From: Agroathelia rolfsii
Taxonomy: Eukaryota > Basidiomycota > Agaricomycetes > Amylocorticiales > Amylocorticiaceae
Assembly: GCA_018343915.1 (NCBI GenBank)
Contig: JABRWF010000005.1
Location: 2,825,001-2,889,000 of the forward strand
Direction: 5' to 3'
DNA length: 64,000 nt
Below are positions 35,876-48,003 of the stretch, one piece after another. Position numbers and translations under genes: made by a program. The notes beneath the pieces were generated by a model, which was given only the letters and a program-made list of their open reading frames with translations, was not told where the DNA came from and made no database searches. Each line of letters opens with the position of its first letter. Within the stretch, counting starts at the first letter, position 1.

Positions 35876-37240
35876 ATGTCAACTTCAACCTTGACCGGTG
35901 CCAATTTGAAGACTGTACTGATTACAGGGTCGGTCTTCTTGTTTGAAATCCACCCCCAAGATCATTCATATTGCCGCAATCAGGTGTAGCGCAGGTGGAA
36001 TAGGACATGCTCTTGCCCTCACATACCACAAAGCGGGCTTGCGGGTATTTGCGACTGCTCGTCGCTTGGATGCTCTGACCGAACTGGCTGACGCTGGGAT
36101 CCATACCTTGGAGCTGGATGTGACAAATGAAGATGCTGTCCGTTCCACACGAGAACATATCTTTGAACTTACCGGAGGAACGTTGGATATTCTTGTCAAT
36201 AATGCGTAAATGTTACAATTTCATCTATGTCTACTACAAAATGCCAATGACATGTCATCAGAGGCCAATGTACGACTTATGCTTATGTCTTAACTCGGAC
36301 TAATGACAATGAGTGTACTTACCTGGTGATAAAATGTAGCTTGTACCGTTGCAGCGACTGATCTAACGCCTGCAAGAGTCAAAGCCGTTTTTGATGTTGT
36401 AAGCATCCTTTCTCTGATTTTGAAAAATACCTCCTTGCTCATAGTTCGAAAGAATGTATTTGGAGTTATGAACATGGTCCATGAATTTGCTCCGCTCTTG
36501 ATAGCATCCAAGAAGAATCCAACTATTGTGATGATAGGCAGTATTGACGCGGTTATTCCTCTCGTATTTGCCTCTGCCTACAACGCAACGAAAGCGGCAT
36601 TACACGCGTATGCTAATACTCTTCGTGTTGAACTGGCCCCTTTCGGGTAAGCTTGTTCAAATAATGCTCTTTTCTCGCATTTGAAAGTGGTATTTACTTT
36701 ATTAACATCTAGGGTGAATGTTATTACTGTGCGTACCATTCGTTGTCTTTGGGCTACATGACCAAACTCTGAACTGCTATTCCAGATGATAACTGGAGGT
36801 GTCAAAAGCAACATCTCCAAGGCTACAACACTTCCTGAAAACTCCATATATAAGCCTATGGAAAAACAATTTCAAGAGCGACGTGTCAAGGTTTCACAAA
36901 GTTAGTATGACGATTTGAACTTTTTCACTGGCAGAGACTACTTTCGCCTGACAATTCACTGGCATAACAGAGAACGCCATGGATACTTTTGAATACGCAA
37001 AGGTTGTCGTGTCCGAGAGTCTTAAAAGCCGTCCGCGTTATCAGGTGTGGGCTGGAAGCTACATCTGGACTGCTTGGATTGTGACTTCCTTGCTTCCCAT
37101 GCGCCTCATGGTAATGTTTCGCTGTGTTTTAAATGCTTCGGTCTAATTGACCGGGATTAAAATAGGGCTGGCTCTTCATGAGACGATTTGGTCTTTTGGA
37201 TCTTGCGAAGATGATCAAATCGTCTAAAAAGACAAATTGA
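35876..37240 (+). CDS. short-chain dehydrogenase/reductase, Ayr1-like
   Basis: An NAD(P)H-dependent oxidoreductase of the classical SDR fold. Exon 1 gives MSTSTLTGANLKTVLITG and joins to CSAGGIGHALALTY, restoring the cofactor motif TGCSAGGIG typical of 1-acyl-dihydroxyacetone-phosphate reductase (Ayr1) relatives. ATARR after beta2 favours NADPH. LELDVTN and DILVNNA follow. The catalytic residues are Ser in IGSIDAV and Tyr/Lys in YNATKAA (36577-36600), followed by LRVELAPFG and ITGGVKSN. The hydrophobic C-terminal part (WIVTSFLPMRLM) could sit on a lipid droplet or ER membrane, as in Ayr1. Six or more introns; stop at 37240. It lies 516 bases downstream of the large synthetase in the same direction, so it could act on that product, but Ayr1-like enzymes are also ordinary lipid genes. 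Confidence 0.87.
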
Positions 37241-37748
37241 ATTGCACTTCTTCATGGATTCATTGGTGGACAGCTCCTGGCGTTGATATTTGCAGCTTTT
37301 TGAGGCTCCGGAATCCTGGTATAATGGCCAGTGAGGGTTAATTAAAGACCTTGTCCTCCGGTATTCCCGAGTTCAAGTCTCTCGGATGATTATGTATCAA
37401 TACAATTTGTAATTTCTTGAATGGCTGTGTAGATGAATTACCATCTGCCAGTATGACTCTGAACAAGGGGCTGCCACGACCAAAATCTGCTTCAAAGCTC
37501 TGGAATTTGCAGCGACCAGCGGCGCTCTGCTCAGAGCCTTACTACTACTGCTCTGTCGTCTGGAGAAAGTTAGGCAGTTCCCAATCCATGATGGGTCCAA
37601 ATCATAATTCACACCAAATAGGACCTATTCCTGACCCAACTTTCCACTTGAGACACTGTTTGGCTGGATAGCTAGGAGTGAAAAATTAAAAAAAAAAAAA
37701 AATTAAAAAAAAAACTGAGTCATGTGACTTCTGTTGATTGGTAATATC
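37241..37748. other. intergenic spacer with A-tract
   Basis: The 3' flank of the SDR gene and upstream sequence of the tRNA, including an A-rich run interrupted by TT at about 37685-37713. No gene is seen. Confidence 0.5.
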
Positions 37749-37853
37749 GGCCTGATGGTCTAGTAGTATGATACCTTGTTAGGGCTTCACAACTCTTCTC
37801 AACAACGAGTTTCCAAATCGAGGTGGTCCCGGGTTCAATTCCCGGTCAGGCCC
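37749..37853 (+). tRNA. tRNA-Pro (anticodon AGG) with 33-nt intron
   Basis: The acceptor stem GGCCTGA (37749-37755) pairs fully with TCAGGCC (37846-37852), followed by discriminator C. A D-loop A-box (TGGTCTAGTAGTAT) and a B-box (GGGTTCAATTCCC) are present. The anticodon stem CCTTG pairs with CGAGG (one G-T pair), with anticodon AGG at 37781-37783. A 33-base intron occupies 37785-37817, right after position 37, the canonical place for nuclear tRNA introns. A T-run follows (37855-37861), the Pol III terminator. Confidence 0.95.
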
Positions 37854-38187
37854 GATTTTTTAAAAGTAGTAAGATAGGCCTTTACAGGCCTGGCACTACT
37901 AAATGAATTTCCATCGGTATGTACCCATTTTGTAGATGTCATCCGTTTATCTTTGTATTATGATACACAAGGACGTGAAAAACCCTTCCGCCGTTGATCC
38001 TTTTGGTCCTGCTACTCTGTGTGGATTTTTATCTATCTTTATTTGCTAGTGCTGATACCACTTTTGAGGCTGGGTGGTAGATACAGGACAACCATTCTTA
38101 GATCCTCCTTCGATATCCTTTGGCCTATTGACGCTTACGTAATAAAAGGTAATCCAACACCATCATGACCAACTTCACGTTACCGTC
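37854..38187. other. intergenic spacer
   Basis: About 330 bases between the tRNA terminator and the OGFr-domain gene. It serves as the promoter of that gene; I see no further gene. Confidence 0.5.
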
Positions 38188-39429
38188 ATGTCGGCCTTAT
38201 CCAGAGTCTTACCTCGTTCATTGAAAGCTGCATTCTCTAGAAGGGTCCGATCGGCAAGCCCTTCAGGATCTATTATATCTGCTCGAAATATGTCTATCTG
38301 GTCTTCCGACATCCAACAGTTCCAGTCTGATTACCCCAGACAAAGAGACAATCCCTCAGCTAATGATAACCTGCTCTTCTACCAAAATGAACTCCGGTGC
38401 CGTCCAGACGGAAAGCTGATTGAGGAGATCCATCAAGAATGGAAAGGAGATTATGTATAGAAAACCCTCTCGTGCGACTATCTGCTCTAGTGACAGCTAT
38501 AAGTAATTCGTCACATCGTCCAGGATAAATTGGAGCAGTTGCATGGCTATATCCAGTCCGTTGCTCTTTTGTTTCTATGTGTAAATAGGGACAGAATGGT
38601 GATCGAGATTTTATTAGATGGCTCTTCCCTATTCGGGAGCATGGCGTGAATTGGGATGCGCAACCCTTACAACTTCACGAGAGGGATGCTATGCGTGCCG
38701 ATCCTCGAATAATCGAACGAGTCTTGGAATCATACAAACTACTGTTAGATTTCTTTGGTATGCAACTTGCTGGTACGTATGAACACCTTGTTACTCTTGC
38801 ATAGACTTTTTTTTTCTTAGTATTTTCTCTCCGGATACCCTTAGATCCGGACACCGGTCTCTTGCAAAGATCTGAGAATTACGCACGGCGGTAAGAAGAG
38901 TCATAGAATAACTAATAATGTGAGCGTCGTCTCTTATAAATATCCTCAGATACAGAAATCTGCTTAATCACCCACACAACTATCTCCGAATTTCTCGGTT
39001 CGTTGCAATTACCCAGCCCACCAATTAAGCGCAAAGTCTCGTTTCTGACCCAAAACCCGCACCAGGATACTAAAACATCTATCAGAGATGAACCTTGAAC
39101 AGTGCGTCCATGTATTCTTATCATTAAGACGCAAATTATTGACGAAAGCGCTACTCTGCTGTCGAACTTCATCCAGCCTTAGCCCTGGCTTCTTACTTTT
39201 CATCTTGAAAGAACAAAGCGAGCACGGCGAGCTCTCCCACCGGATGCTCATAGATTCAATGGATCGTTTCTGGCGAGGATGCATCCGCGATACAGACAGG
39301 CGACGACGTGTAGGCACCGTGATACTGAGCACACGGGGCGGAGAGCAGGCGTTCGATAGCACGGCCTACGAAAAGTTTTTATACGACGAACGTACCCTGA
39401 CAGACTCTGCCATGAAAAGCAAAGTCTGA
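38188..39429 (+). CDS. OGFr-domain protein (opioid growth factor receptor conserved region)
   Basis: A multi-exon gene with the OGFr N-terminal conserved domain, whose function in fungi is unknown. Exon 1 (MSALSRVLPRSLKAAFSRRVR) is Arg/Ser-rich and could be a mitochondrial presequence. Then NLLFYQNELRCRPDG and HQEWKGDY, an exon with LEQLHGYIQ, and the signature RWLFPIREHGVNWDAQPL (38612-38670). IIERVLESYKLLLDFFGM, DPDTGLLQRSENYARR and YRNLLNHPHNYLRISR continue, spliced (donor near 39001) to ILKHLSEMNLE. The final exons give SMDRFWRGCIRDTDRRRR and stop at 39429. These are in the family's usual order. The junction between YIQ and RWLF is uncertain, because the simplest in-frame intron there would be under 30 nt. 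Confidence 0.8.
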
Positions 39430-39599
39430 TCCAATAGTATAATCATGATATCATCGTATCACGAACATTACGAAGAAGAAAGAGAATATTATAAATTTAT
39501 ATGATGACTAACTACTCCCAAAGACATACGCGTTGTATGCATGCCCATCCCCGCCAACTATGTAAATACAAGAGACTTTTGTACACATTTGTCTGCAAA

Positions 39600-42500
39600 C
39601 TATAACTCCATTTTTTCGTCCCTTTCATACCCTGGGTTCTTCTGTAGAATGACAAAGCCCTCGAGGACGTGCGCAAACGGAATGTACTCCTCCGTAGCCA
39701 GCTCAGCGCGCTCGGTCGTACCGAGCCGCACGGGCGTCTGATGAGTTTGGAATCCAGAAATCGTCTTTGGTTTGCCTGCTTGGCCAACCACATCGACGGC
39801 CTGACCGACGCGAACGGTGACAGGCAAGTGGTTGAGTTCTTCGTCCAGCGTAATCATAAACCGGGGGTACATAGCCGGAGTGAGGAAGTACAGGAACCAT
39901 TGGTACTTGTCAAGAATGACTAAATGGTCATGAAGATAAGATGACTATACTCCCAAACCCCGTATGCAAAGAAAAAAAAAACACTCACAGCCCTTGGCAT
40001 CCGTAAATGCTGTCAATGTAGCCAACAAACCAGCGACACCCGTTCTACTCATGATATTCCTATCGGAGAAGAATGGATTTAGGGTCAAAGTGCCCTTGCC
40101 CATGTGTACCAATCCTTGTGCGATGCGAACCATAAACAGGCAATCGGGCTCCTTGGCATAGTAGCCCGCGAGCTGGCGTAGCATCTGAGCCAGCCGTGCG
40201 TTGTTCGTACCGGCACCGATGAGACCCATGGCGAAGATGGCGTTGAGTGCAACGGCAAGGTCGTGATCGTGGCTGTACTTGGACAGGGTATCCATGATGG
40301 GCAATTGGGGATTTGAGCAACTGACGAGGCCGAGAGCAAGAGGGACGGATTTGCGAATCATAGGCTCGCCATAGTGCATCTAATTAACAAGGGACAAATT
40401 GAGTCTCATGATAGAAGCTAGTTGTAGATGAGGACAGAGGAATACTCACGAGATGATTAAACTGCCGTAATGACATCTCAGCTCCAATATCCTCACCCAT
40501 GGCAAGCAAAGCCACACCGATCGTGGCAAACGCCTGGAAGGTATCATCCTTGGGTTTCTTCTCTGTCTCTTCGCCAGATTCTTCCTTCTTTTCTTCAGTG
40601 CCGCCTTCCCTGTTCTCCTCTCCCGCCTTGTTTTCATCCGCACCGCCCTCCTCCTTGGCCTCCACTTTCTCATCAAGATGATGCAACATCTCCTGTACCT
40701 TTAACACATTCCCCGTCGCCGCAAAGGAGCAAATATCCAACAAAATTAACGCCGTATGTGAGATCGGGTGCTCGATTGTCCTGATTATCTCAACCGTCGC
40801 ATCCGACTGGTCCTGTAGGCCGAGATAGACAAGCGCCAGCCCAAGCACCATGTATCGCGCCCACTTTTCGCTCAGCTGATGGCTCTCGCGCTCCATGAGC
40901 GTCTGCACGATCGAGAGCGAGACGTCACCGTTACCACTGCCGACGAAGATGAAGCCAAGTGCGAGCGCAGCAAGAGAAGAAACCTCCATCGATAGGGATT
41001 CGTCTGCTACAATAGGGAGGAGCAGCCCCTGCAAGTCTTCGCGGTGCGAGCCGGCATAGGCGAGGCCGAGGCCAATGATGGCGCTCGTGCGCAGGGAAAC
41101 GGACTTGTTCTCGACATATTCGCTCAGCAGGGCCACCGCAGCATCTTCTTCGGTGCGGACGCCAGTGTTGAGTATACCTGTGGCGAGGAGGGCGCCAGCC
41201 TAGAAAATGATTTTTGAACGATGTGCCTTAAGTTAACAAGTTATGATGAAAACTAACCTTGATGTGTTCCTCAGACGAGTAGGAGTACTTGTCGACGTGA
41301 TTCAGACCATCGTCGGTATCCCATAGCAAGCTAAGACCAAGACTGGCAGCGGCGCTCATCATGCCTAAATTTTGATTAGTATCAACGTTTATGTAAGTGG
41401 TAGAATTTGCTTCGTTAATACGTACCATGATCCTTGTTCTTGTAAATCCAGCTATTGCCTTCTTCAGCACCGACCATGAGCTTATCATTTCCAAACCCGG
41501 CATTCACAAACGCATTAACGAATGTTCCCGCCAGATTAGCACGAGCCGAATCAACGTTGGCTGATGCACTCGCGCCTGTATCACATGTGCATATATGCAC
41601 CTCAATTAGTCAATCTTTTTTTCTCATGCTAACGACAGTCACATACGAGTGTTCTCCAAGTGGCTCTTGTACACATCTTCGAGGCTCTTGGGCTCCAGCA
41701 CACCAAGCTCCTTGCCAAATGCCTTGAAGCTGACGCTAAGCTTAGTATTACTCAGGCACTCGAGGATATCGGAAGGCAGCTCTTCCTGATCGGCCTCGCC
41801 GTCCTCTGATGTGGTTAACCATTCGATAGGTACCTGAGCACGAGCAAGTAAGAAGGCGAGTTGGCGCTTCATAAGTCTGTGTGCAATAAATAATTAAGGA
41901 AATTCGAGGGAGAAAAAAAGGTGTCCACGCACAGGTTTGCAGGCGCCTGGAAATCATTGCGGATGAGATTTCTGTCACCAAGGCGAATTGCAGTAGCGAG
42001 CGCCTCAGGGAACTTGGCGTGTCGACTGTAGATACTATGTATCGTTTGCAAGAAGGAGACATCATCTGGCGGTACCAAGAAGCTCACACATCTGTCCATA
42101 TACTGGCAGACACGAGCAAATGTGTTCTCGTCGACCAGCTCCACAATGCGATCTACAATCTCGAGCTCCTCGAGAAGGTCAACCGCGTCGGGCTCGGCAT
42201 TGTGAGCTAACAGGAACTTGGCACATTCGATGGCGAGCGACTGTAGATCCTCCGTTGTCCCAGGTAAAGGTACAAATGGCTTTGCTTCTGATGCATCGGC
42301 CTCGCCTTCGTCTTTGCCCGCTAGTTCGACTTCACTGGGTTTGATGTCCAGATCTGCCGTCTCGCGCAGGTTGTATTCCTCTCCGAGCTCGGCGGCAAGG
42401 TGACGTACGTATTCGTGGCCCCATGAGCCAGGTTCAGTGAGGGGAGATGATGATGGTAGAAGGGATGCAGAGAGGAGTCGGTAACGGAGCGTGCCTCGTG

Positions 42501-43105
42501 GTTGTGTGTCCGAATAAGTCATGGCTAGGACAGATAGGATGTCGGCAAACAAGCTCTGAGGGTAAATTGAGTCAAAAATTACGAATCGAAAAATGATAGA
42601 CCACACATATACGATACCTTGTCTTCTGATGCCGGCCATGCATCATACAGTGTTTGTAGATCTGGATAGTGTGGTCGCAGGAATTTCAAGGGTTTGGGCA
42701 CAGAAGTCATGGACGATGTTGATGTGCGTATCAGCGTCCTCAGAGACTCTAATGCAGGTCTATATAGTTCTGTATTCGATTCCTGATCCACAGTATTTTA
42801 GTATCCATGGTGGTCTGTCATATGCATGAGTGGGAGATTGAAGAACTGTATACCTTTAAACGCTCAACTAGCATCTCTAGCTCGCCCTTGAGCTGAAGAT
42901 CCTCTTCAGACTAGCAATTCATCATGTTTAGCGTCACAACAACATGTTAACTGGCGAGGCTGCGTACGAGGTCTTCACCCTCCTTCTCATCAGGTTTGGA
43001 TGCGCCATTGGGCTTGTTGGCATCCTTGGTATCTTCGTCCTTTTTCTCCTTCTTCTTTGGATCCTTGGCGGGGACTTTGATCTCGACAGCAGTTGGGTCA
43101 GACAT
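39600..43105 (-). CDS. RPN1: 26S proteasome regulatory particle base subunit Rpn1
   Basis: Rpn1 (human PSMD2) is the large scaffold of the proteasome base that binds ubiquitin-like shuttle proteins and Ubp6. The start at 43105 gives [15 protein letters not shown] followed by the charged tail [12 protein letters not shown]. The N-terminal helical part includes [21 protein letters not shown] and [12 protein letters not shown]. The proteasome/cyclosome (PC) repeats follow: [11 protein letters not shown] near 41200, [38 protein letters not shown] and [16 protein letters not shown] Glu/Lys-rich insertion (near 40550-40680), known in other Rpn1 proteins, comes next, then [15 protein letters not shown] and [19 protein letters not shown]. 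The C-terminal block ends [19 protein letters not shown] and [10 protein letters not shown]. Six or more introns. Confidence 0.95.
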
Positions 43106-45075
43106 GGATTATGGATATGAGGTGTGGGGGACAGAGGCTGAGGGAGGAGTGTATGATGCCAATGAAAGCACCAAGCGCGAATGAAAGCTGCTTGGCCTGC
43201 AACGCGCGTCGCGTCGCGAATCAAAGATGCTTCCGGTCACATATCAAGTAAGTTTACTATTCCTTGTGTTACTTTTCAAGTTTATTAAACTAACATCTCC
43301 TAATAACTCTTGTCGAAACAGGAATATAACCAAGTCTAGCCCATCCCGATTCTTTCCAACTCTGTCCTCAGAATATTTCTATCTAGTTTAAATTTGACAT
43401 AGCGTAAAATGTTTATGTTATGACAGTCGATAGTAAGTTTTGGCGAGCAAACAAACTTCCAATCGATCTCTATGAGACACCGTAGCGGAACGGTCAGGAA
43501 AGATATTGCCTATGGTCCATAGAAGAGATGCATAGTTCCTGGACAAATTTTGGTCAACGAGAAACAAAAGAGAGGAAGATACCGAATACTCCGACGAATG
43601 AGTAAAGAGCAAAGGAATAACCAATGATCGATGACTGGTTGCATATCCTATGGTTTCCTCACAAAACAGATCATATTAATATACTCATGCATAAGGGTCA
43701 CTTATCCATCTGTGCGTATGTGAAGTATTGAATAGTACTGACCGAGCATTATGACCTGACAGATTGATGAGCAAGTTTCTAGATTAGCACTTGGTAACAA
43801 GGTAGATATATAGTGCAGTTGAATGTAGTTAGCTCAGCGGGCAAAAGACAACATCGATGAAAACAAGGAACCGATCTGGTTCATTAGTCCCTTGATGAGA
43901 TTTCAGGATTCTGGTACGACTACAAGGTGTCCTTTGAAAGCCTGCATCTGTGCGCAGCACACATCTCCATCCCAAAGTTTTAGCAATCAATATCCTTTCA
44001 CAGTTGGGGCATCGTCTGCCAGCAATGTTATCACATCTTTTGAAAATTGTTCCACCATGAGTGGCCTGCTCTGATCGGTCCCATAATAGATCGTCCGATT
44101 CAAGATGCCTAATCGCACAATTCGCTATACTTGTACCGAAAGACTTCATCTATTGGGGCTGGAAAGCTTTCCATCTTGCCACAAGCGGCTTGGGGAGTGG
44201 GCTTGGGAAAGGAAACATAACGGTTCACGGACGGAAGAGCATGTCTGAGGAGGGACCAGGGGCGGTGAGCGGTGTAAGCCGTGCAACGTTGCAGTTACCC
44301 GTCCCTTCGGCAAAGGTGACCGCAGCTAGAGCGCCTGATTTCTGGAATGTTCACTAGCACGCTCCAATTGACTTACACAAGCTTTAAGTCAGAATCAGGG
44401 TATCACAGTCTACCACGGGGCAGAGCACTATGCAGACCGTGCCCGATGTGGCTTACAACGGGGTACGATAGCTGGTGGCGCAGAATACACTCGTAGATCA
44501 TCATAGCAGTGGGCAAATAGCGTCAATAGCGGCTGCAAGCCGAGCCCTTTTAGCAATGTCTCAATACTAGGATGATTAGTTTGAATGATTGCAGCATAGC
44601 TTTACGCAGCCAGCTGGACTAATTTTGCACTGCACTGCACCCTGGCACCCTGCTCCAAAGCTCAATTTCTTGGGTATCTACCGTACCTTGGCATGGCGAC
44701 TAACTCAGGGTTACAGTCGGAAAAACCAGGGTGCATTTTCTCCTGCAGCATCGGCCAACGAAGACAAAGATCTGCTGGTGGGCTCAGGTGATGAATGGAG
44801 CGGACAAGCGCGATAATGATAAACACCGCGGGCAGAGACGTAACCGAAAGATGTGGGGTGCAGGCCTATTCAGTTAGGGCAACCGCAATCGGACCAAAAC
44901 AGATTTACTGCACAAGTACACCAAAAGAGGTACTTCCGTATCCATGATGATGTAATCCGCGGATTTGCCCCACGACCCCAACGGGTCTGCAGATAAAAAA
45001 GGTCGGGTAGCACTACCACTAGACTCCGCACGCCGACCCTTTCATTCCTCCATCCCTCTCTCCTCGACGTCCATC
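43106..45075. other. divergent intergenic region between RPN1 and OLE1
   Basis: Nearly 2 kb with only short frames on both strands. It must hold the promoters of both genes. The stretch near 43829 starts like a tRNA (TTAGCTCAGCGGGC) but has no matching 3' half. The last 80 bases before OLE1 are C/T-rich. Confidence 0.45.
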
Positions 45076-46682
45076 ATGTCGTCTGTGTATACGTCGCGCC
45101 CGCCAGTCAAGGACGACACTGTCCCAATCGACTTGGATATACCAGACAACTACGTCTCGCAAACACTCAAAAAGGAGAAGGCTCTCCCCCCCGTTACTTG
45201 GGCTAATTGGCACAAGGAAATTAGCCCTGTCAGCGCCACCATCCTACTCGGAACGCCCATTCTGGGCTTCATGGGCGCATACTACACGCCCTTGAGATGG
45301 CAGACGGCTCTGTTTGCAGTCGTCTATTACTACATTACCGGTTTGGGTATGTCTCGTCGCATTCAACCCTTGGCCGACGTTTTCACGTGTTCCTAATAAT
45401 TCTCTATTCAGGTATCACTGCCGGTTACCATCGTCTCTGGGCTCACCGTTCGTACAACGCTTCTAAGCCGTTGCAATATGCGCTCGCCCTCGCTGGCGCT
45501 GGTGCCATGGAGGGTTCTATCAAATGGTGGTCACGTGGTCACCGTGCCCACCATCGTTACACCGACACGGAGCTTGACCCATACAACGCTCACAAGGGCT
45601 TCATGTACTCGCATATCGGATGGATGCTCTTCAAGCCTCGTCGCAGGCCTGGTGTCGCTGATGTCAGTGACCTCAGCAAGAACCCGGTTGTAAAGTGGCA
45701 GCACAAGAACTACATTAACCTCATCCTCCTCATGGCATTCATTGTTCCTACTGTTGTTGCCTGGCTTGGCTGGGGTGATGCGTTGGGTGGCTTTATTTAC
45801 GCTGGTATTCTCCGCGGTGTATTTGTTCACCACGTAGGTTATTTCTTAATTCGTCTTCTTTACTCGGGCTCATTGATTTCTAGTCCACCTTCTGTGTCAA
45901 CTCTCTTGCTCACTGGCTTGGCGAGACACCATTTGATGACAAGCACACTCCTCGTGACCACGTTATCACTGCTCTGGTTACCATTGGTGAAGGCTACCAC
46001 AACTTCCACCACCAATTCCCGATGGACTACCGCAACGCCATCAAGTGGTACCAATATGATCCTACTAAGTGGTTCATCTCTGCTTGCCAGTTTGTTGGTC
46101 TTGCCAGCCACCTCAAGGTCTTCCCCGAGAACGAGGTCCGCAAGGGTCAGCTCACGATGCAACTCAAGAAGCTTCGCCGTACCCAGGAGAAGATTGAGTG
46201 GCCCACGAACAGCGATGACCTACCTGTGATCAACTGGGAGAGCTGTAAGTGACATTGTTATGTATGTGTGATTAATAGTGGACTTATAATGTGATCAGTC
46301 CAGGAGCAGAGTGCTAAGCGTCCCTTGGTTGTCATTGCTGGCTTCATCCATGATGTCGGTTCTTTCATGGAGGAGCACCCCGGTGGTCGTCATCTCCTAG
46401 TCAAATTCATTGGAAAGGACGCCACCACAGCTTTCTTCGGCGGTGTCTACGACCATTCCAATGCTGCTCACAACGTAAGCTTCACATGTTTAATGTTCTC
46501 AGTAAACCTCCTTAACCGTCCTCTTCAGTTGCTTGCCATGAAGCGTGTCGGCGTCCTCCACGGAGGTATGCCTCAAGGTATCGACGAAAAGGCCATTCCT
46601 CCCTCTCAGCGTCTGCGCATTGCCGAGTACAACGAGCTTAGCTCACCGTACTCGAGCAGTGCCTTCAGCGACCACGAGTAAG
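45076..46682 (+). CDS. OLE1: delta-9 fatty acid (stearoyl-CoA) desaturase with fused cytochrome b5
   Basis: This ER membrane enzyme puts the first double bond into palmitoyl- and stearoyl-CoA. The protein starts MSSVYTSRPPVKDD. The first hydrophobic pair is SATILLGTPILGFMGAYY and LFAVVYYYITGLG. The three His boxes are HRLWAHRSY, RGHRAHHRYTDTE and GEGYHNFHHQFP, the last two separated by an intron at 45834-45882. After GLASHLKVFPENEV the C-terminal cytochrome b5 domain appears: VVIAGFIHDVGSFMEEHPGG, with the haem-binding HPGG, and a second haem His in YDHSNAAHN. At least four introns; stop at 46682. The fused cytochrome b5 is typical of fungal OLE1. All catalytic His residues are present. Confidence 0.95.
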
Positions 46683-48003
46683 GGATGTTCTTATTCGATG
46701 TCATTTGCTCTTTTCTTTATACATCGTCATCCTTGACTCTACCTTTTGGCTATCTCTTTGGGGTTTTTACCTTAGATTTTTTTTATGACTTGTTACGTAC
46801 CTAATACAACGACAATCCAACCGTTCAAAATGCATTTGCAATAATAGCAATCAAATTCTGTGCATATTGCACAATACTTCTATGAGTGTGATTGTGTTGG
46901 TCTCTCAGCTGTGCTCCACAGAGGTTATCAGGTTCAAGTTGAAGGTTTTGTTGTTTCTTGTTTTGGTTGCGTCGTAGAGTCATTACTGCTGGACAAAAAC
47001 GTGGCATTTGCGGAAGCGTCTTTTGTCTTGTGTTATGGACGATGCAAGAGGGAAACATGGGTAGGAGGTCTGGATTTCGACCACTATCATGATCATCTAC
47101 CTTGGTCTCTTCGCATGTTGATACAAACCAGCATATAAGAGTATGTGTCTCGACTGCCACTCTCGACGATTATTGTGTGTCCTGGCTAAGAACTTGCCTG
47201 AAAACTTGCCTGGACAATACTACGAATTACAAAAGCACCAGGTCACTGCCAATGCTAATGATCTTGCATCGCTCTCGTGTGCCAATGCTCCGAAAACTGA
47301 AGATGATCAATCAACAATATGATACAAATTGCAGCAACCAATTTATCAAGAATATATACATATAACTCAAGCAAGACCAACGACTGAGCTCTGCAGCAGC
47401 GGTCAAGAACCTGCTCAAGTGAGACAGCACTGGGGCATTGGCGCCTGCTAGTGAGACCAAGTGCAGGTTGTTGATCACATGATTGCGAATCCCTTGCGTT
47501 GATGTCCAACCAGCACATTCCCAAAGTCGAAAAAGCCTTTTTTTCCCCTTTGTTTTTTTCCCACAAAACGAACGGTTGATGCAAGAACCAGGTCTCCCAG
47601 TGACCATCATCAAGTCTTTTCAAAACTGGCTGTCTCTCCATCTTTCTCGTCCCACTGAGTCCGCCTGCCGCCGCGTTATTGATTGTATTTGTTGACAGTT
47701 GGCGGTCCGAGACGGCATTCATATATATCGACCACAAGACGTAAAGAATCCCAGCAACAAGGCACGAGAGATACATAGAGAGAAAGAATACATAAAGTCG
47801 TATCGCGCTTCTCGATAGGCCTAATCACCGACCGTCCATATTAAGCCGGGCCACCTGTCTGTGTCGTGTGTCTCGTCTTGATCTTCTCTCTCTTTCCCTC
47901 TTTCCTCGAATCTCTCTTCCTTCCCCGCATTTCCTTGTCTTTTGCTTTCCCCAGACGTGATAATACTATCCCCCTCCCTCCCCCATATTTCTTCTCTCTC
48001 GAA
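46683..48003. other. intergenic region between OLE1 and the RdRP gene
   Basis: About 1.3 kb. It holds the OLE1 3' flank and a C/T-rich RdRP promoter (47860-48000). A minus-strand frame of 173 codons (47776 to 47255) starts with a hydrophobic MYLSCLVAGILYVLWSIYM stretch but has no other recognisable feature. I treat it as unproven. Confidence 0.4.

Noticed and set aside
40470..42403. Plus-strand frames opposite RPN1
   Set aside because: Antisense shadows of clear proteasome/cyclosome repeats on the minus strand.
43829..43925. tRNA-like 5' half (TTAGCTCAGCGGGC)
   Set aside because: No T-arm with a GTTCRANNC box at the right distance and no acceptor stem pairing.
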